This document shows, piece after piece, positions 35,120 to 45,048 of a stretch of DNA of 64,000 bases. A program made the translations under genes and the position numbers. Source of the DNA: Rotaria socialis. Lineage: Eukaryota > Rotifera > Eurotatoria > Philodinida > Philodinidae. Under the pieces are notes generated by a model. The model ran no database searches, had not been told where the DNA came from, and saw only the letters and a list, made by a program, of their open reading frames with translations. The first letter of the stretch is position 1. Every line of letters begins with the position of its first letter. The DNA lies in the NCBI GenBank assembly GCA_905331475.1, contig CAJNYU010003776.1, positions 278,493 to 342,492 on the forward strand, in the 5' to 3' direction.

Positions 35120-36178
35120 ATACCAAGATGTATTCACCATTAATTAGATGAACTAAAGAAAAGAATAAGAATGGTGGTACAGTTTTTTGTCGCATCTACT
35201 TCAATGAAATAAAATTATTCTAAGAAAGAAACACGCAAAAGATTGTTGATCAGTTTTCTATTACACAGAGAATATTCTATCTGTGCAACTTAATTTTAAA
35301 AAAGATGATAAATCTTTATTTAGAAATAGAATAATCTGTTGTTATGTACATTCAATTATGATTACGAACAAAATTCAGAGAAAAGTAGACGTAAATATCT
35401 TATAATCAGGAGTTGGAATATTTCTTTTATCAGTAATAATGTTCAAGAGATAGATTTTTTCAAGATTCGAATTTTAATCCTTTAATTTTGTTGGGTGTGG
35501 GCGTGTGGTTGTGGATATAGATAAGACTATTGCACTAATCACGTCTGCATCCTTCTTTCGAATTCTAACGATTGAAACAAATATCGATCTCATTTACTTC
35601 GTTGAACTATGCTGATAGTCTCGAAGACGCATTAATAAACACAAAGAAAAACTAATTTTTATTCATACAGTCAAATACAAATCGAGAAAAAGAAAGAAAA
35701 ATTTTCCCCGGGAAAAAAACTCGATGAAATTTCCGCGAAAAATGAATACTTCCTAAATGGAAAATTTAACTCTCATGGTTTCGTTTTGAGTGTTGCTATA
35801 GCAATAACCTTGATTTGATTAGTCGCTGAGCTTATGCAAGTACGCATGATGACCCACAAAATAGGTACCAACGACTCACAAAAGGAAGCACAAAATATAT
35901 ATATATTCAAGGCTATATAAGAACGAGAAAATGATGGTTTACTTCATTGGTAGCGTGTCATAGTAAAGGAATGAAAAAAAATCGATTCTTTTATCTCCCA
36001 TTATCTATACAAAAATGGATACGATTAAGTTTTCAGCAAGTATAATTTAACGTTTAATAATGCACTAAAACACACCATTTAGTGCACATCCATCGAGATA
36101 CCAGATCTGCACAACCTTTATTTCTGAGAAAACCAATATTGATTAACAACTCATTGTATTTCCAGGTAGTTTTTCACA
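35120..36178. other. Intergenic / 5' region of the ankyrin-Mab-21 gene
   Basis: No gene. A TATA-like TATATAAG at 35914 lies about 260 bp upstream of the ATG at 36179. A strong acceptor (GTATTTCCAG) ends about 13 bp before that ATG, so a leader intron or trans-splicing is likely. A GTGTGGGCGTGTGG telomere-like tract is at about 35497-35515. Confidence 0.45.
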
Positions 36179-38296
36179 ATGAATCGCGACGATGTATCTA
36201 ATCATCTAAAGAAATATCAACGTCAAAATAGTCGAACTGAGTTACACGAAGCCATATTAGAGAATTGTCGACATTGTATTGAAAATGCCATTGAAAATGG
36301 TACTCCAATAGATTTAGTTGATCACAATGGCCAGTCACCATTATATTACGCATGCGAAAAAGGTTATTCTGAGCTAGTTGATTGTTTACTTGAACATGGG
36401 GCTCGCCACGATATAACTGATGTAAATCAGCAATCACCCTTATGGATTGCATCTAAAAAAGGGTATGATCAGATAGTTTTGTTGCTATTGAAAAAACAAG
36501 CAAATCCTAATGAACGAGCCAACGATGGCACAACACCTATTTATCATTCTTGTTATGCAGGTCATGAAAAATGTGTTGTTCACCTGACATCCTATGGAGC
36601 TGCGGTTGGTCTTGCTAAGAACAGTGGTGCATCACCATTATTTGTTGCTTCTCGAAATGGACATCATTCCATTGTTCAACACCTTCTTCGAAACGGCGCC
36701 GATCCAAATCAAACACAAAAAGACTTTCGTTCAGTCCTTCATACAGCGTTACTGTATAATCGAACATCGTGTGTTCGTGCATTACTTGAACATAGTAATC
36801 CATATTCATCGGAAAATCGAGATATTTACGGATGGACACATTTACATTTTTTAGCGAAAAAAGGAAGTTTAGAATCAGCCGAAATCTTATTCGATTATCT
36901 TCGAGATCGAAACATTCTAATCGATTTAAATCAACAAGATGTATTTGGTAATACAGCACTTCATATCGCCATTTTCAATCAACAGATTCAATTTGCAAAG
37001 TATTTAATGCGTCAAGGATCAAATCCCGAGCAAAGAAATCATTTTGGATGGACATCAAACGATTTACAGAAACGATCTGAAGAAAACGCCGATTTTCTTC
37101 AATCATCAATTCATGCATTAGATTATCATTCCGTATTATTCAAACAAATAATTGACCATGAATTTGAAGAAGAAATCATGGATCATGAAATTCAAAATTA
37201 TATTCGAGAGATTATTTCATACATTCATCAACTAGATCCATTGTTTTCAGCTAGTATTATTCCAAGTGGCTCATTTTATGAACGAACTAAAGTTGGTTTA
37301 CCCGATGAATTTGATTATATGATCAATTTAGATAAAATACAAAGTTTATCAGAGTATTTTCAAGACGATAAAGATCCACCCGGATTTGCTGGATTAACTC
37401 TACGAAATATTGAGGAAGCAAAAATCAAATTGGAATCTTATCTTGAACCAGAAAAGCAACGTTTGTCAGCAGAAAAAATTCGTCTACAATTCTATCGATT
37501 ATTAACCTCGGCACGAGCTCATGTTATTTCCAAAGATACTATAACGAAATTTAAACATCTAAAATTTGAATGGACAAGTAGTGATAAACGATGCGGAACA
37601 GCTGTCCAAGCCGAATGGTATGGAACAAAATATCCACATATAACGATTAAAATCGATGTTGTGCCATGTTTAACCATTAATGAATGGCCTCGAACAGCTA
37701 ATATTACGTATCCATTTGAAAAAGTTCAATGCCATTTAATAGCTCGAAGTCCAAACGATGAGCAAACCTATCTTTGGCGTATATCAACATCAGCAGCTGA
37801 ATTATTTTACTTGAAAAATTTACATTACGAACAACTTACAGCTTATTTAATTTTAAAAAGTTTACGCATTTTGAATCCATTTTCATGTGAAATCGATCGA
37901 ATGAAATACGATGGTGACGATTTGATCTCGTCGTACATGCTCAAGACAGAATTGTTCTATGAAACAACTCGATATCCAAGAAAAGAAGAATGGACTGGAG
38001 GAAATTTAAATCTACGAATTTTAACTATTCTCAAACATTTACAGAAACATTTACTTATTGGTTCAATAAAATCATTTTATATTAAAGATTATAATATTAT
38101 TGATCTTGACGATTATAAACGCTTTCGCACGTCGGAAATTCGATATATTCGTCTCCTTTTCTCTCAATTCCGAGAAAAAACTTTGAAATTTCAGCAGAAA
38201 TCAACACGTCGACATACTTTTACAGCGCATAATTCCAATATGCGTCCCGAATTACTTCGAATGCGTTCATTGGCTGGAAATTTTCTTCAGTTTTGA
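36179..38296 (+). CDS. Ankyrin-repeat protein with Mab-21/cGAS-like nucleotidyltransferase domain
   Basis: A 705-aa single-exon reading frame. Residues about 18-290 hold seven to eight ankyrin repeats (for example SPLYYACEKGYSELVDCLLE and SPLFVASRNGHHSIVQHLLR). Residues about 340-670 form a Mab-21 fold. The nucleotidyltransferase core is intact: Gly364-Ser365 in PSGSFYERT, Glu377 and Asp379 in DEFDYM, and Asp493 in KIDVVPCL. The C-terminal Mab-21 helix block (SYMLKTELFYETTRYPRKEEW) is present. By family knowledge this is the cGAS-like receptor (cGLR) architecture, in which these acids bind Mg2+ and make a cyclic or linear nucleotide messenger after ligand sensing. I see no zinc-ribbon Cys/His cluster, so a DNA-sensing role is not implied. 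Ankyrin fusion suggests regulated protein-protein contacts. Activity is inference. An acceptor just before the ATG implies a leader intron. Confidence 0.85.
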   Translation: MNRDDVSNHLKKYQRQNSRTELHEAILENCRHCIENAIENGTPIDLVDHNGQSPLYYACEKGYSELVDCLLEHGARHDITDVNQQSPLWIASKKGYDQIVLLLLKKQANPNERANDGTTPIYHSCYAGHEKCVVHLTSYGAAVGLAKNSGASPLFVASRNGHHSIVQHLLRNGADPNQTQKDFRSVLHTALLYNRTSCVRALLEHSNPYSSENRDIYGWTHLHFLAKKGSLESAEILFDYLRDRNILIDLNQQDVFGNTALHIAIFNQQIQFAKYLMRQGSNPEQRNHFGWTSNDLQKRSEENADFLQSSIHALDYHSVLFKQIIDHEFEEEIMDHEIQNYIREIISYIHQLDPLFSASIIPSGSFYERTKVGLPDEFDYMINLDKIQSLSEYFQDDKDPPGFAGLTLRNIEEAKIKLESYLEPEKQRLSAEKIRLQFYRLLTSARAHVISKDTITKFKHLKFEWTSSDKRCGTAVQAEWYGTKYPHITIKIDVVPCLTINEWPRTANITYPFEKVQCHLIARSPNDEQTYLWRISTSAAELFYLKNLHYEQLTAYLILKSLRILNPFSCEIDRMKYDGDDLISSYMLKTELFYETTRYPRKEEWTGGNLNLRILTILKHLQKHLLIGSIKSFYIKDYNIIDLDDYKRFRTSEIRYIRLLFSQFREKTLKFQQKSTRRHTFTAHNSNMRPELLRMRSLAGNFLQF

Positions 38297-39057
38297 TTGA
38301 TTTGAATCAGTTGGAAAATTCCATCTTGGAAAAATAATTTCTCCAACTTAAAAAATTTTTGTCTCACCTTCCTTTTAAAATGAATAGCAGTAGGAAGATT
38401 TTATATTCCAACTAGCCACACTTCTTTGCATCAATGATTTTCTCTTATTCTTTCTCGTTCAAATCAACCGAAAGAAAAAGACAAGACATTGATATTTGTA
38501 TTTTGAGAGTAAAAAAAGCATGAAGTCACGTGTCTTTTTCTTTTTTCTTTCTCTTATATGTTGACATTGAATATACAATGCATAGTGTGCATGTAGTCTT
38601 ATAGCGAATCTTACTTCTAAATGTAAAAGGTTTTCTTGTGCAATTTTTTTATTGGTGATACTCAATAGCAATCTCAATTATAAAATAAAAGCTCAAGCAC
38701 ATAACAATAAAAATGTATTGATTGGTGAATTGATTTTTTCATTTGGGTCTAATTCGACGACCGTTGAAGATTATCAGACATATTCTTGTTAAATGTTTTC
38801 TTATAAAATATTCGATTCTATCAGAGACTATCGACGACAAATGAATTTATCGCAGAACCACGTTATCCATTAATCTGAAGATCATCGCATCAGACAAAAT
38901 CGGTGTTAAATATGATTGAGATTTATCTGAAGAGATCAATCCTTTTTTTACACAAAAGTTTCAGAAAATTCGAAATTTCATAAGTCATGTTAACAAAAGT
39001 ACAATTTGTATCTCACAATATCAATTTTTATTTCATATAAATGACTGTTAAAAACAT
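38297..39057. other. Intergenic, nothing recognised
   Basis: 3' flanks of two convergent genes; AT-rich, no domain-bearing frame or repeat pair. Confidence 0.5.
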
Positions 39058-39600
39058 TCAGTTTAGCTGTATGAAGTCCTCAAGTGGGTGTTGTGCATCA
39101 TCTGTTTGCGTAGTAACATTAATTTTCGCTGTCTTCTTTTTGTCGTAAATATGCAATATGATACATATAAGTATCAAACTGATAAACTTCGGTACAGGAG
39201 ATTGTTCTTCCACTGATTGGCATTTTTTATTATCGGTTTCACAGTAATTGGAATGGCATGACCGATTTGTATGACATTGTTCATCGATGAATTTTCGATA
39301 CTGACAAGTATTAGTTTCCAAATCGCAGTAATTATCAATGCAAGAGTAATCATATTTACATTTTTCTTCGACGTTTTTCAAAAGTTGACAAGTTGAGTTT
39401 TGGTCCGGATCACACCAAGCTGCAATATCACATTCTCGAGTGTGACGAGTATAACCGGAACAATGATGACCTCTTGGTACGGGCTTCTGACATTTGCCAT
39501 CGCCATCACAGTAGTACGGACATTGATTATCATTTGAACATGTGTCCTGTGTTTGAGATGGATTTATTAATAAAATTAAACTAACGACGATGAACAACAT
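39058..39600 (-). CDS. Secreted/membrane Cys-rich protein (EB-module-like)
   Basis: 180 aa, one exon, starting with a clear signal peptide (MLFIVVSLILLINPSQTQ). A region with 18 Cys follows, in repeated CxxxxxCxxxYCDxxxxxCQ units (CSNDNQCPYYCDGDGKCQ, CKYDYSCIDNYCDLETNTCQ, CHTNRSCHSNYCETDNKKCQ), reminiscent of EB or dickkopf-type modules. A transmembrane segment near residue 145 (ISLILICIILHIY) leads to a short charged tail (DKKKTAKINVTTQTD). Likely a small type I membrane protein; ligand unknown. It is divergently arranged with the hydrolase at 39972, sharing a 371-bp intergenic region. Confidence 0.75.
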   Translation of the reverse strand: MLFIVVSLILLINPSQTQDTCSNDNQCPYYCDGDGKCQKPVPRGHHCSGYTRHTRECDIAAWCDPDQNSTCQLLKNVEEKCKYDYSCIDNYCDLETNTCQYRKFIDEQCHTNRSCHSNYCETDNKKCQSVEEQSPVPKFISLILICIILHIYDKKKTAKINVTTQTDDAQHPLEDFIQLN

Positions 39601-39886
39601 GTTTCCACTGAATTTAGATGCTTTTAAATAATCGTCTTTCTAGGAACATGTTTCAAAAAGAAAAGAATTGTAGAGCTATGCAATCATATTTCAAATTAAT
39701 ATAGATGTCAGCAACAAACGAAACATCCAAACTCGAGATAATATACGTACTTATACATACTATTAGTAGCGACATAAGAACAAGAACGCGTGTGTAACGG
39801 TAATAACTAAGTCAATAGACAATAAAAAGATAAGATACAAGCGAGAGGATACATATTTTTCTTCTATCGATGGAGTTCTTATGTGC

Positions 39887-39896
39887 TATATAAAAA
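39887..39896 (+). promoter_or_regulatory. TATA box of the hydrolase gene
   Basis: TATATAAAAA lies 76 bp upstream of the ATG at 39972, a spacing compatible with initiation around 39920. It sits in the 371-bp divergent intergenic region. Confidence 0.55.
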
Positions 39897-39971
39897 GGTC
39901 GCGATATCCAGTAAACATCATCATTCTCTTGCAAGCGTTTTCTTATTGCTATTAAATATTCACTCGGTAGC

Positions 39972-40937
39972 ATGAATACTGCATTTGAACGGCAGAATTC
40001 TATAATTGCTGATGGTATTAATTACGAATATATTTATATCAAGTCAAAAGACGATTCAAAACCTACGTTGTTGTTTCTTCATGGATTTCCATCATCATTC
40101 TATTGTTGGCGTCACCAAATTGACTACTTCTCTAAACAAGGTTACGGATGTTTAGCACCAAATTTAATGGGCTATGGCAAGACCTATTCTCCGTTGGATA
40201 TGAATGAATACAAAACAAAATCGATGGTTCAGCATCTTATAGCTCTTCTTGAGCATTTGCACTTGAATAAAGTTATCGTTCTTGGACATGATTGGGGTGT
40301 TCGGCCAGCAATTCGATTTGTTTTGTATCATCCTGAACGTACGTTGGGTGTTGTTTTATTTAATTCTGGTTATCGACCACCGGCGTGGCTGGATTTTGAT
40401 AAAATGATACAAGGGACAAGACAGATATTCGGCTATGAACTTTTTGGCTATTGGGAATTTTTCAATTCTGATGATGCAGCAAAAATTATCGAAGACAATG
40501 CAGATCGTTTTCTTGATCTTGCCTACGCAAGCGATCCTGCACTGTGGAAAACTGATTTAGCACCACTTGGCAAAGTTCGAGAATGGGTAACAAACAAAAA
40601 AGCAACAACTCGAGCTTCGTATTTAACGGATAAAGATTATGAAGTCATGCATCAATGTCTCACTGAAGGCATGCAACCAAAATTAAATTGGTACAAATCA
40701 GCTTTGGCTAATATTGATTGGGATGATGAAAAAAATCTTGACTACAAAATAAAACAACCTGTTCTTTACATTGGTGGCACGAAAGATTGCATATGCATTC
40801 CAAAATTCTTTGCCGGTCAAAGTGAGCATATTACTGACTTGAAATCAGTTGAATTGGAAACTAGCCATTGGACTATGGAAGAAAATCCAGAAAGCGTAAA
40901 TCACGAAGTCGAAACATGGATAAAACACATTAGTTAA
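39972..40937 (+). CDS. Alpha/beta hydrolase, epoxide-hydrolase-like
   Basis: 321 aa, intronless. Motifs in order: oxyanion HGFP (residues 37-40, LFLHGFPSSFYCW), the nucleophile elbow GHDWGV with Asp107, the lid region with Tyr residues (GYELFGYWEF near 154-163; NWY at 239-241), the acid Asp272 (IGGTKDCICIP) and the catalytic His299 (ETSHWTMEENP). The Asp nucleophile followed by Trp is typical of soluble epoxide hydrolases and haloalkane-dehalogenase relatives; the HGFP motif and paired Tyr favour epoxide hydrolysis to diols. Length is normal for the stand-alone hydrolase domain. No signal peptide, so probably cytosolic; substrate not inferable. Confidence 0.85.
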   Translation: MNTAFERQNSIIADGINYEYIYIKSKDDSKPTLLFLHGFPSSFYCWRHQIDYFSKQGYGCLAPNLMGYGKTYSPLDMNEYKTKSMVQHLIALLEHLHLNKVIVLGHDWGVRPAIRFVLYHPERTLGVVLFNSGYRPPAWLDFDKMIQGTRQIFGYELFGYWEFFNSDDAAKIIEDNADRFLDLAYASDPALWKTDLAPLGKVREWVTNKKATTRASYLTDKDYEVMHQCLTEGMQPKLNWYKSALANIDWDDEKNLDYKIKQPVLYIGGTKDCICIPKFFAGQSEHITDLKSVELETSHWTMEENPESVNHEVETWIKHIS

Positions 40938-42380
40938 ATGACGCGAAACAAACTTTCCTAGAGATGTCGACTTGAGAAAATGACAACATTCTGGTTTTTC
41001 TTTTTGAAAGATGCGTCGTTGAAAGCTCTATTACAAAATAAAAACGTCTTCTAAACATTTTTATTATGCTCAATGCGCTGTGAAGTAGCATTGCCATGTA
41101 GATTGTTCATATTGAGTATGAGAAAAGTATTAGAAAAAGCCAATAGGAATTTTTCAGCAGTGACAAAGTTCCGAGAAAATGTCACTTTTCCTACACAAAG
41201 TCCCATGGCGGCACTTTAGGTTGAAGGTGAAGGACTTTTCACAGGACTTTAGGTAAATTGGACTTATTGCCAGTCCTCTGATAATATTTGTCGAAGTAAA
41301 GAAAATCTCATCTATTTGGGTGTCATCAATAGAACGGCATACGACAGATTCAACATGTCTGATTTTTCAATAATGACGGTTGAAGATTTGAGTAAACAAA
41401 GGCTACATTGAAACCTGACAGGATGATTTGAAAACAATAACTTTGTAAAAGAGAAATATAATCATTTTGAAACGTCCGACTGCTGGATATTTAATGTTAT
41501 TACGAATTTCGGCACGATTTATTTTGAAAATTTATCTAAATTAGACAAGTAGGCTTTTTAGTCATTAGTTGCCCTAAAAAAAGCAGATTTTCTACAACAT
41601 CTACGTATGCTATTTTGAATTTGATATAGCTAGTCTTAAGAATATGAATTTAGAAAAGAAAACATAATATTCGATTTATTAAATGTTTCCTAAAATATGA
41701 TGCATGCCAAACGACTCCATAGTTACTTATATTCGATGATATCTATTTGTTTTTTTAATACAAATACAAACATAAACGGTGTGGATATTGATTTTGTCTT
41801 CAACCGCACACCCACACTCTCAAGAGGATTTATATTTCAAAAAGCTAAAATTCGAAAATAGGAAGACATCATACGAATTCAAGTTATCTGATAAAATTAT
41901 TTTTTAATCTAATAATACAGGTAACTGGTAGTTTCATATGACTTCGCGCATTAACAAGACCAGCATAAGAGCGATTTTTATCCTACAGAAAAATTCTTCT
42001 AAAAACAACTTTTAAACTTTCTATTGTCGAAAGAATTTTTCATCACTACTATTTGAAAACTAAACAACATCGCAACGAGAAAAACAGAAATAATATGTCG
42101 ACGTTGATTTCATCACTATTGAAAAGGAAATCGTCAAGTATTGTTTAAACTTGATTGATTTAAACATTTCATTTCTTAAATAGATGGAATCGGTAACGAT
42201 GTTGAAAATCATTCGAGAATACATCTTTTCACCCACTTCTCTTTGCTTCTTATTTCTTCAATTGACATTTGTTGATTTAAAAAAAGAAATAGTTGACACA
42301 TAGGCACTTCACATTCAGTTTAAAATATTTTTCTCCTTTCAAAATAGCTCTATACGTAGAGAGAAAAACAGACAGAAGAA
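40938..42380. other. Intergenic, nothing recognised
   Basis: AT-rich; contains one GTGTGGAT ... CACACCCACAC imperfect hairpin (about 41777-41815). Confidence 0.45.
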
Positions 42381-43037
42381 ATGATGTTAGTAAATGCTAC
42401 TGTTCAACAACGTGTTAAGCATTTTGATCGTCTACTATCTCAAGAATTATCATTAATTAAACGTGAACACGAACAAAATTTAATCACACATAAAAACCTT
42501 GTAAATTTCATTCGTCGTGATACCAATCGAACATTAAATTCAAATCGAAAGAAAATCTCATTCAAATCTGATGAATTTTATTGTGAACAAAAGGAGAAAT
42601 CCAATCATCATACAATAGAAATATCTACGAATGGTAAATCTCATTTATCAATATCCAGTGTTAATAATAGTCCAAATTCAAGTGATGAAAAGTTCGTTGA
42701 AATGAATTCAAAGTTTCGACGTCAATGTACAAAAACTCAACGTTTACCTCCAATAATAAGATCAAATATATCAAATCGACAAAAACAAACAATGAATGAT
42801 TTACATTGGATGAGTCATTTACAAAAATCCAAGAAACATAGAGACAGTAGCGGTGAAATATTTTCACAACTTGATGAAGAATCCTTTGAAGAAACTCTAC
42901 CAGCGTTAACACCCATAGAAAAACAAATACAATCGTTCATGACAAGTTTACCAATGTATACAGGCATTCAAAAAGGTTTTGATAATTTTGCGCCATCATC
43001 TCTGTATTCAAGTCGAACACCGGTTATTATGAAATAA
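42381..43037 (+). CDS. Hypothetical basic, Ser/Asn-rich protein
   Basis: 218 aa from an ATG (MMLVNATVQQRVKHFDRLL), intronless. Charged and low in hydrophobic runs; no signal peptide or membrane segment. Residues 1-50 are likely helical (QELSLIKREHEQNLITHK); the middle is Ser/Asn-rich; the end carries a Pro-containing segment (LPALTPIEKQIQSFMTSLPM). Codon use looks like that of the neighbouring real genes, and a polyadenylation-like AATAAA follows at about 43147. I do not recognise the family; likely intrinsically disordered. Confidence 0.6.
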   Translation: MMLVNATVQQRVKHFDRLLSQELSLIKREHEQNLITHKNLVNFIRRDTNRTLNSNRKKISFKSDEFYCEQKEKSNHHTIEISTNGKSHLSISSVNNSPNSSDEKFVEMNSKFRRQCTKTQRLPPIIRSNISNRQKQTMNDLHWMSHLQKSKKHRDSSGEIFSQLDEESFEETLPALTPIEKQIQSFMTSLPMYTGIQKGFDNFAPSSLYSSRTPVIMK

Positions 43038-44205
43038 GATTTTTTTTCTAATTTATTCTATCTAGTCATTTGTTGTTTTATGTCTTTATGCACATTCTCT
43101 CGTCGTCTTGTCGGTATCATGTGTCGTTGTTTTTGCATTCAAATCAATAAATAAAGTAATTCAAATAATTATTAATAATGAGCATATTAGGAGATAACAC
43201 TAAAATGAAAATCAAAAGAAAAATATTTTGAACATGCCTTTTTTCGTACCCCATAGGCTTACTGTACTATTGATATAATATAGTAAAAATAAAGCTTTAT
43301 ATGATTTCATGTAGAGGAATGTTATTCCTATTGATGCTGAGTACATAAATTTTAAAGTAGCCTTGGTAATAAATAATATTGTTTGAGTCTTGTAATCGTT
43401 TTAATATTCGTTGAGTTTCACCATGCAATTTTGATATAGAATGCTTGATTTCGCCTATAGGAACATCCTACATGATACAATGATCATCACTTTCGACTTA
43501 GATCGATTTATTTCATTGGAACTACAAGATATTGTTACGCTTCAATACGTAACATTTTATAGAATTTAATTGTTATAATGTATATTCTTAAATATATTAC
43601 GATTTTAACTGTTCGATCAAATAAATCTGAATTTGATGTTATCGAGTTTTTGATTCTACCACAACTTACAGTTGTAATTGAATTAACGTTTAGAATGCCT
43701 TATATTTGTTTTTGTTGTCTTTAATTGAAAAGCAAGAATACGATATCAGCATAGTTGTCAATATAATCCAATGTTTATCTTATTGAGCAAAAATATCCAC
43801 TGATCTTCTAACAATACGCCATCGATCGTAAGAGCATCGGAAGTAAACAAAAATAGAAATTTCCTGTATTTTACCTCGTCTATCCAAGTCTAATATTACT
43901 CAAGCAGTCCATTAAGATAGCATCCGTTTTTTCTATGTTCAATTCCCACATGTTGTGTATCTCAAATTGCTTAGTGCGCGATGCACCTCTATAAGCGCCA
44001 TAAAACATTGCTACAAACAAATAACGCGACAGATTTCTCCATAACTTGAATATCTTAGTTAGAGATTTGTTCAGTATTTTACTTTACTGAGCTACCATCG
44101 TTCCTGATTCAGTCATTGATTCCAAATGTACGCTCTACTATAAAAACCAGAAAATGCTCAGAATACTTAAGCGACTAACACATACCAAATAGATAAACTA
44201 GACTC
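43038..44205. other. Intergenic, nothing recognised
   Basis: AT-rich; no supported gene or repeat pair. Confidence 0.45.
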
Positions 44206-44700
44206 TCGGTTCCCGATTGAGTGTTTCAACGCGTTATTCAAAATTTTTCTCTGCTTGGATTAGATGTGTTCTGGGAATATCCTCGGAAACTCGATTAAGT
44301 GCTAGGGAACCAAACGTAGCAGATATAACAGATATAGAGATATACAGCATATAGGGGGCCTAGGAGGTCTAGGGAGCACAGGAGTTATAGGGGATATAGG
44401 AGATTGATAAACAACGAGCAAAATTCAACAAATAAATATTGATATCAGTAATATCTGTGAAAGAAAATTTTATTTTAGTTGAGTTATAATTAAATAAAAT
44501 TAAGAGATAAAAGAGAAAAAAATATCTCCTATAACTCCTGTACCCCCCTATACGCTGTATATCTCTATATCTGCTAGGTTTGGTTCCCTAGCACTTAATC
44601 GAGTTTCCGGGGATATTTTCCGAACGCATCATATGTCTGCTTGGGTGTAGTCCGAAACTTATTTTTATCGTTTTGCAAAACAGGTAGGTGCTGAATTCGT
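44206..44700. repeat. Dispersed repeat family B, copy split by an insertion
   Basis: 44206-44258 (CTCGGTTCCCGATTGAGTG then GCGTTATTCAAAATTTTTC) and 44636-44700 (TCTGCTTGGGTGTAGTCCG then TCGTTTTGCAAAA) match the continuous copy at 21940-22086. The intervening 377 bp are the foldback below. Confidence 0.7.
44259..44635. mobile_element. Foldback element with 9-bp target-site duplication
   Basis: Arms of about 135 bp (44266-44400 and 44523-44630) share GGAAACTCGATTAAGTGCTA, GGGAACCAAAC, CTAGCAGATATA and AGGAGTTATAGG-type words as reverse complements. TCTGCTTGG occurs on both flanks (44250-44258 and 44636-44644), and once only in the unoccupied paralogous repeat at 22015-22023. This shows a real insertion event. 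No coding capacity. Confidence 0.8.
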
Positions 44701-45048
44701 GTTTTTAAAGTGTTCTATCAATTTAAAAATATTTTCTAATAACAGCTTTGTAAAGAAAAACTACTGTACATACTAAAACGACATCTCTTAACGCATTAAC
44801 AGCGTTTACTATGCGTTGTCTGGAGAGAATGGATTAGAAATATTATTTATAATCGACTAGTAGTTTTGTTTTCCTATGAATGTTAGAGACTCTAATCATT
44901 AAACAAACAGTATGAAAGTGTGTCATTGCTTCACTCTTGTGCAATATTTTCTTTACTGTATAGTCATGTATTCAATGTATGATGCATTAGGACGTAAAAA
45001 TGACTCGTACTTTTGCAATAACATAAAACATACTTAAATGAACAGAAA
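44701..45048. other. Intergenic; 5' region of the archaemetzincin gene
   Basis: No gene or repeat seen; probable promoter region of the gene starting at 45049. Confidence 0.4.
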
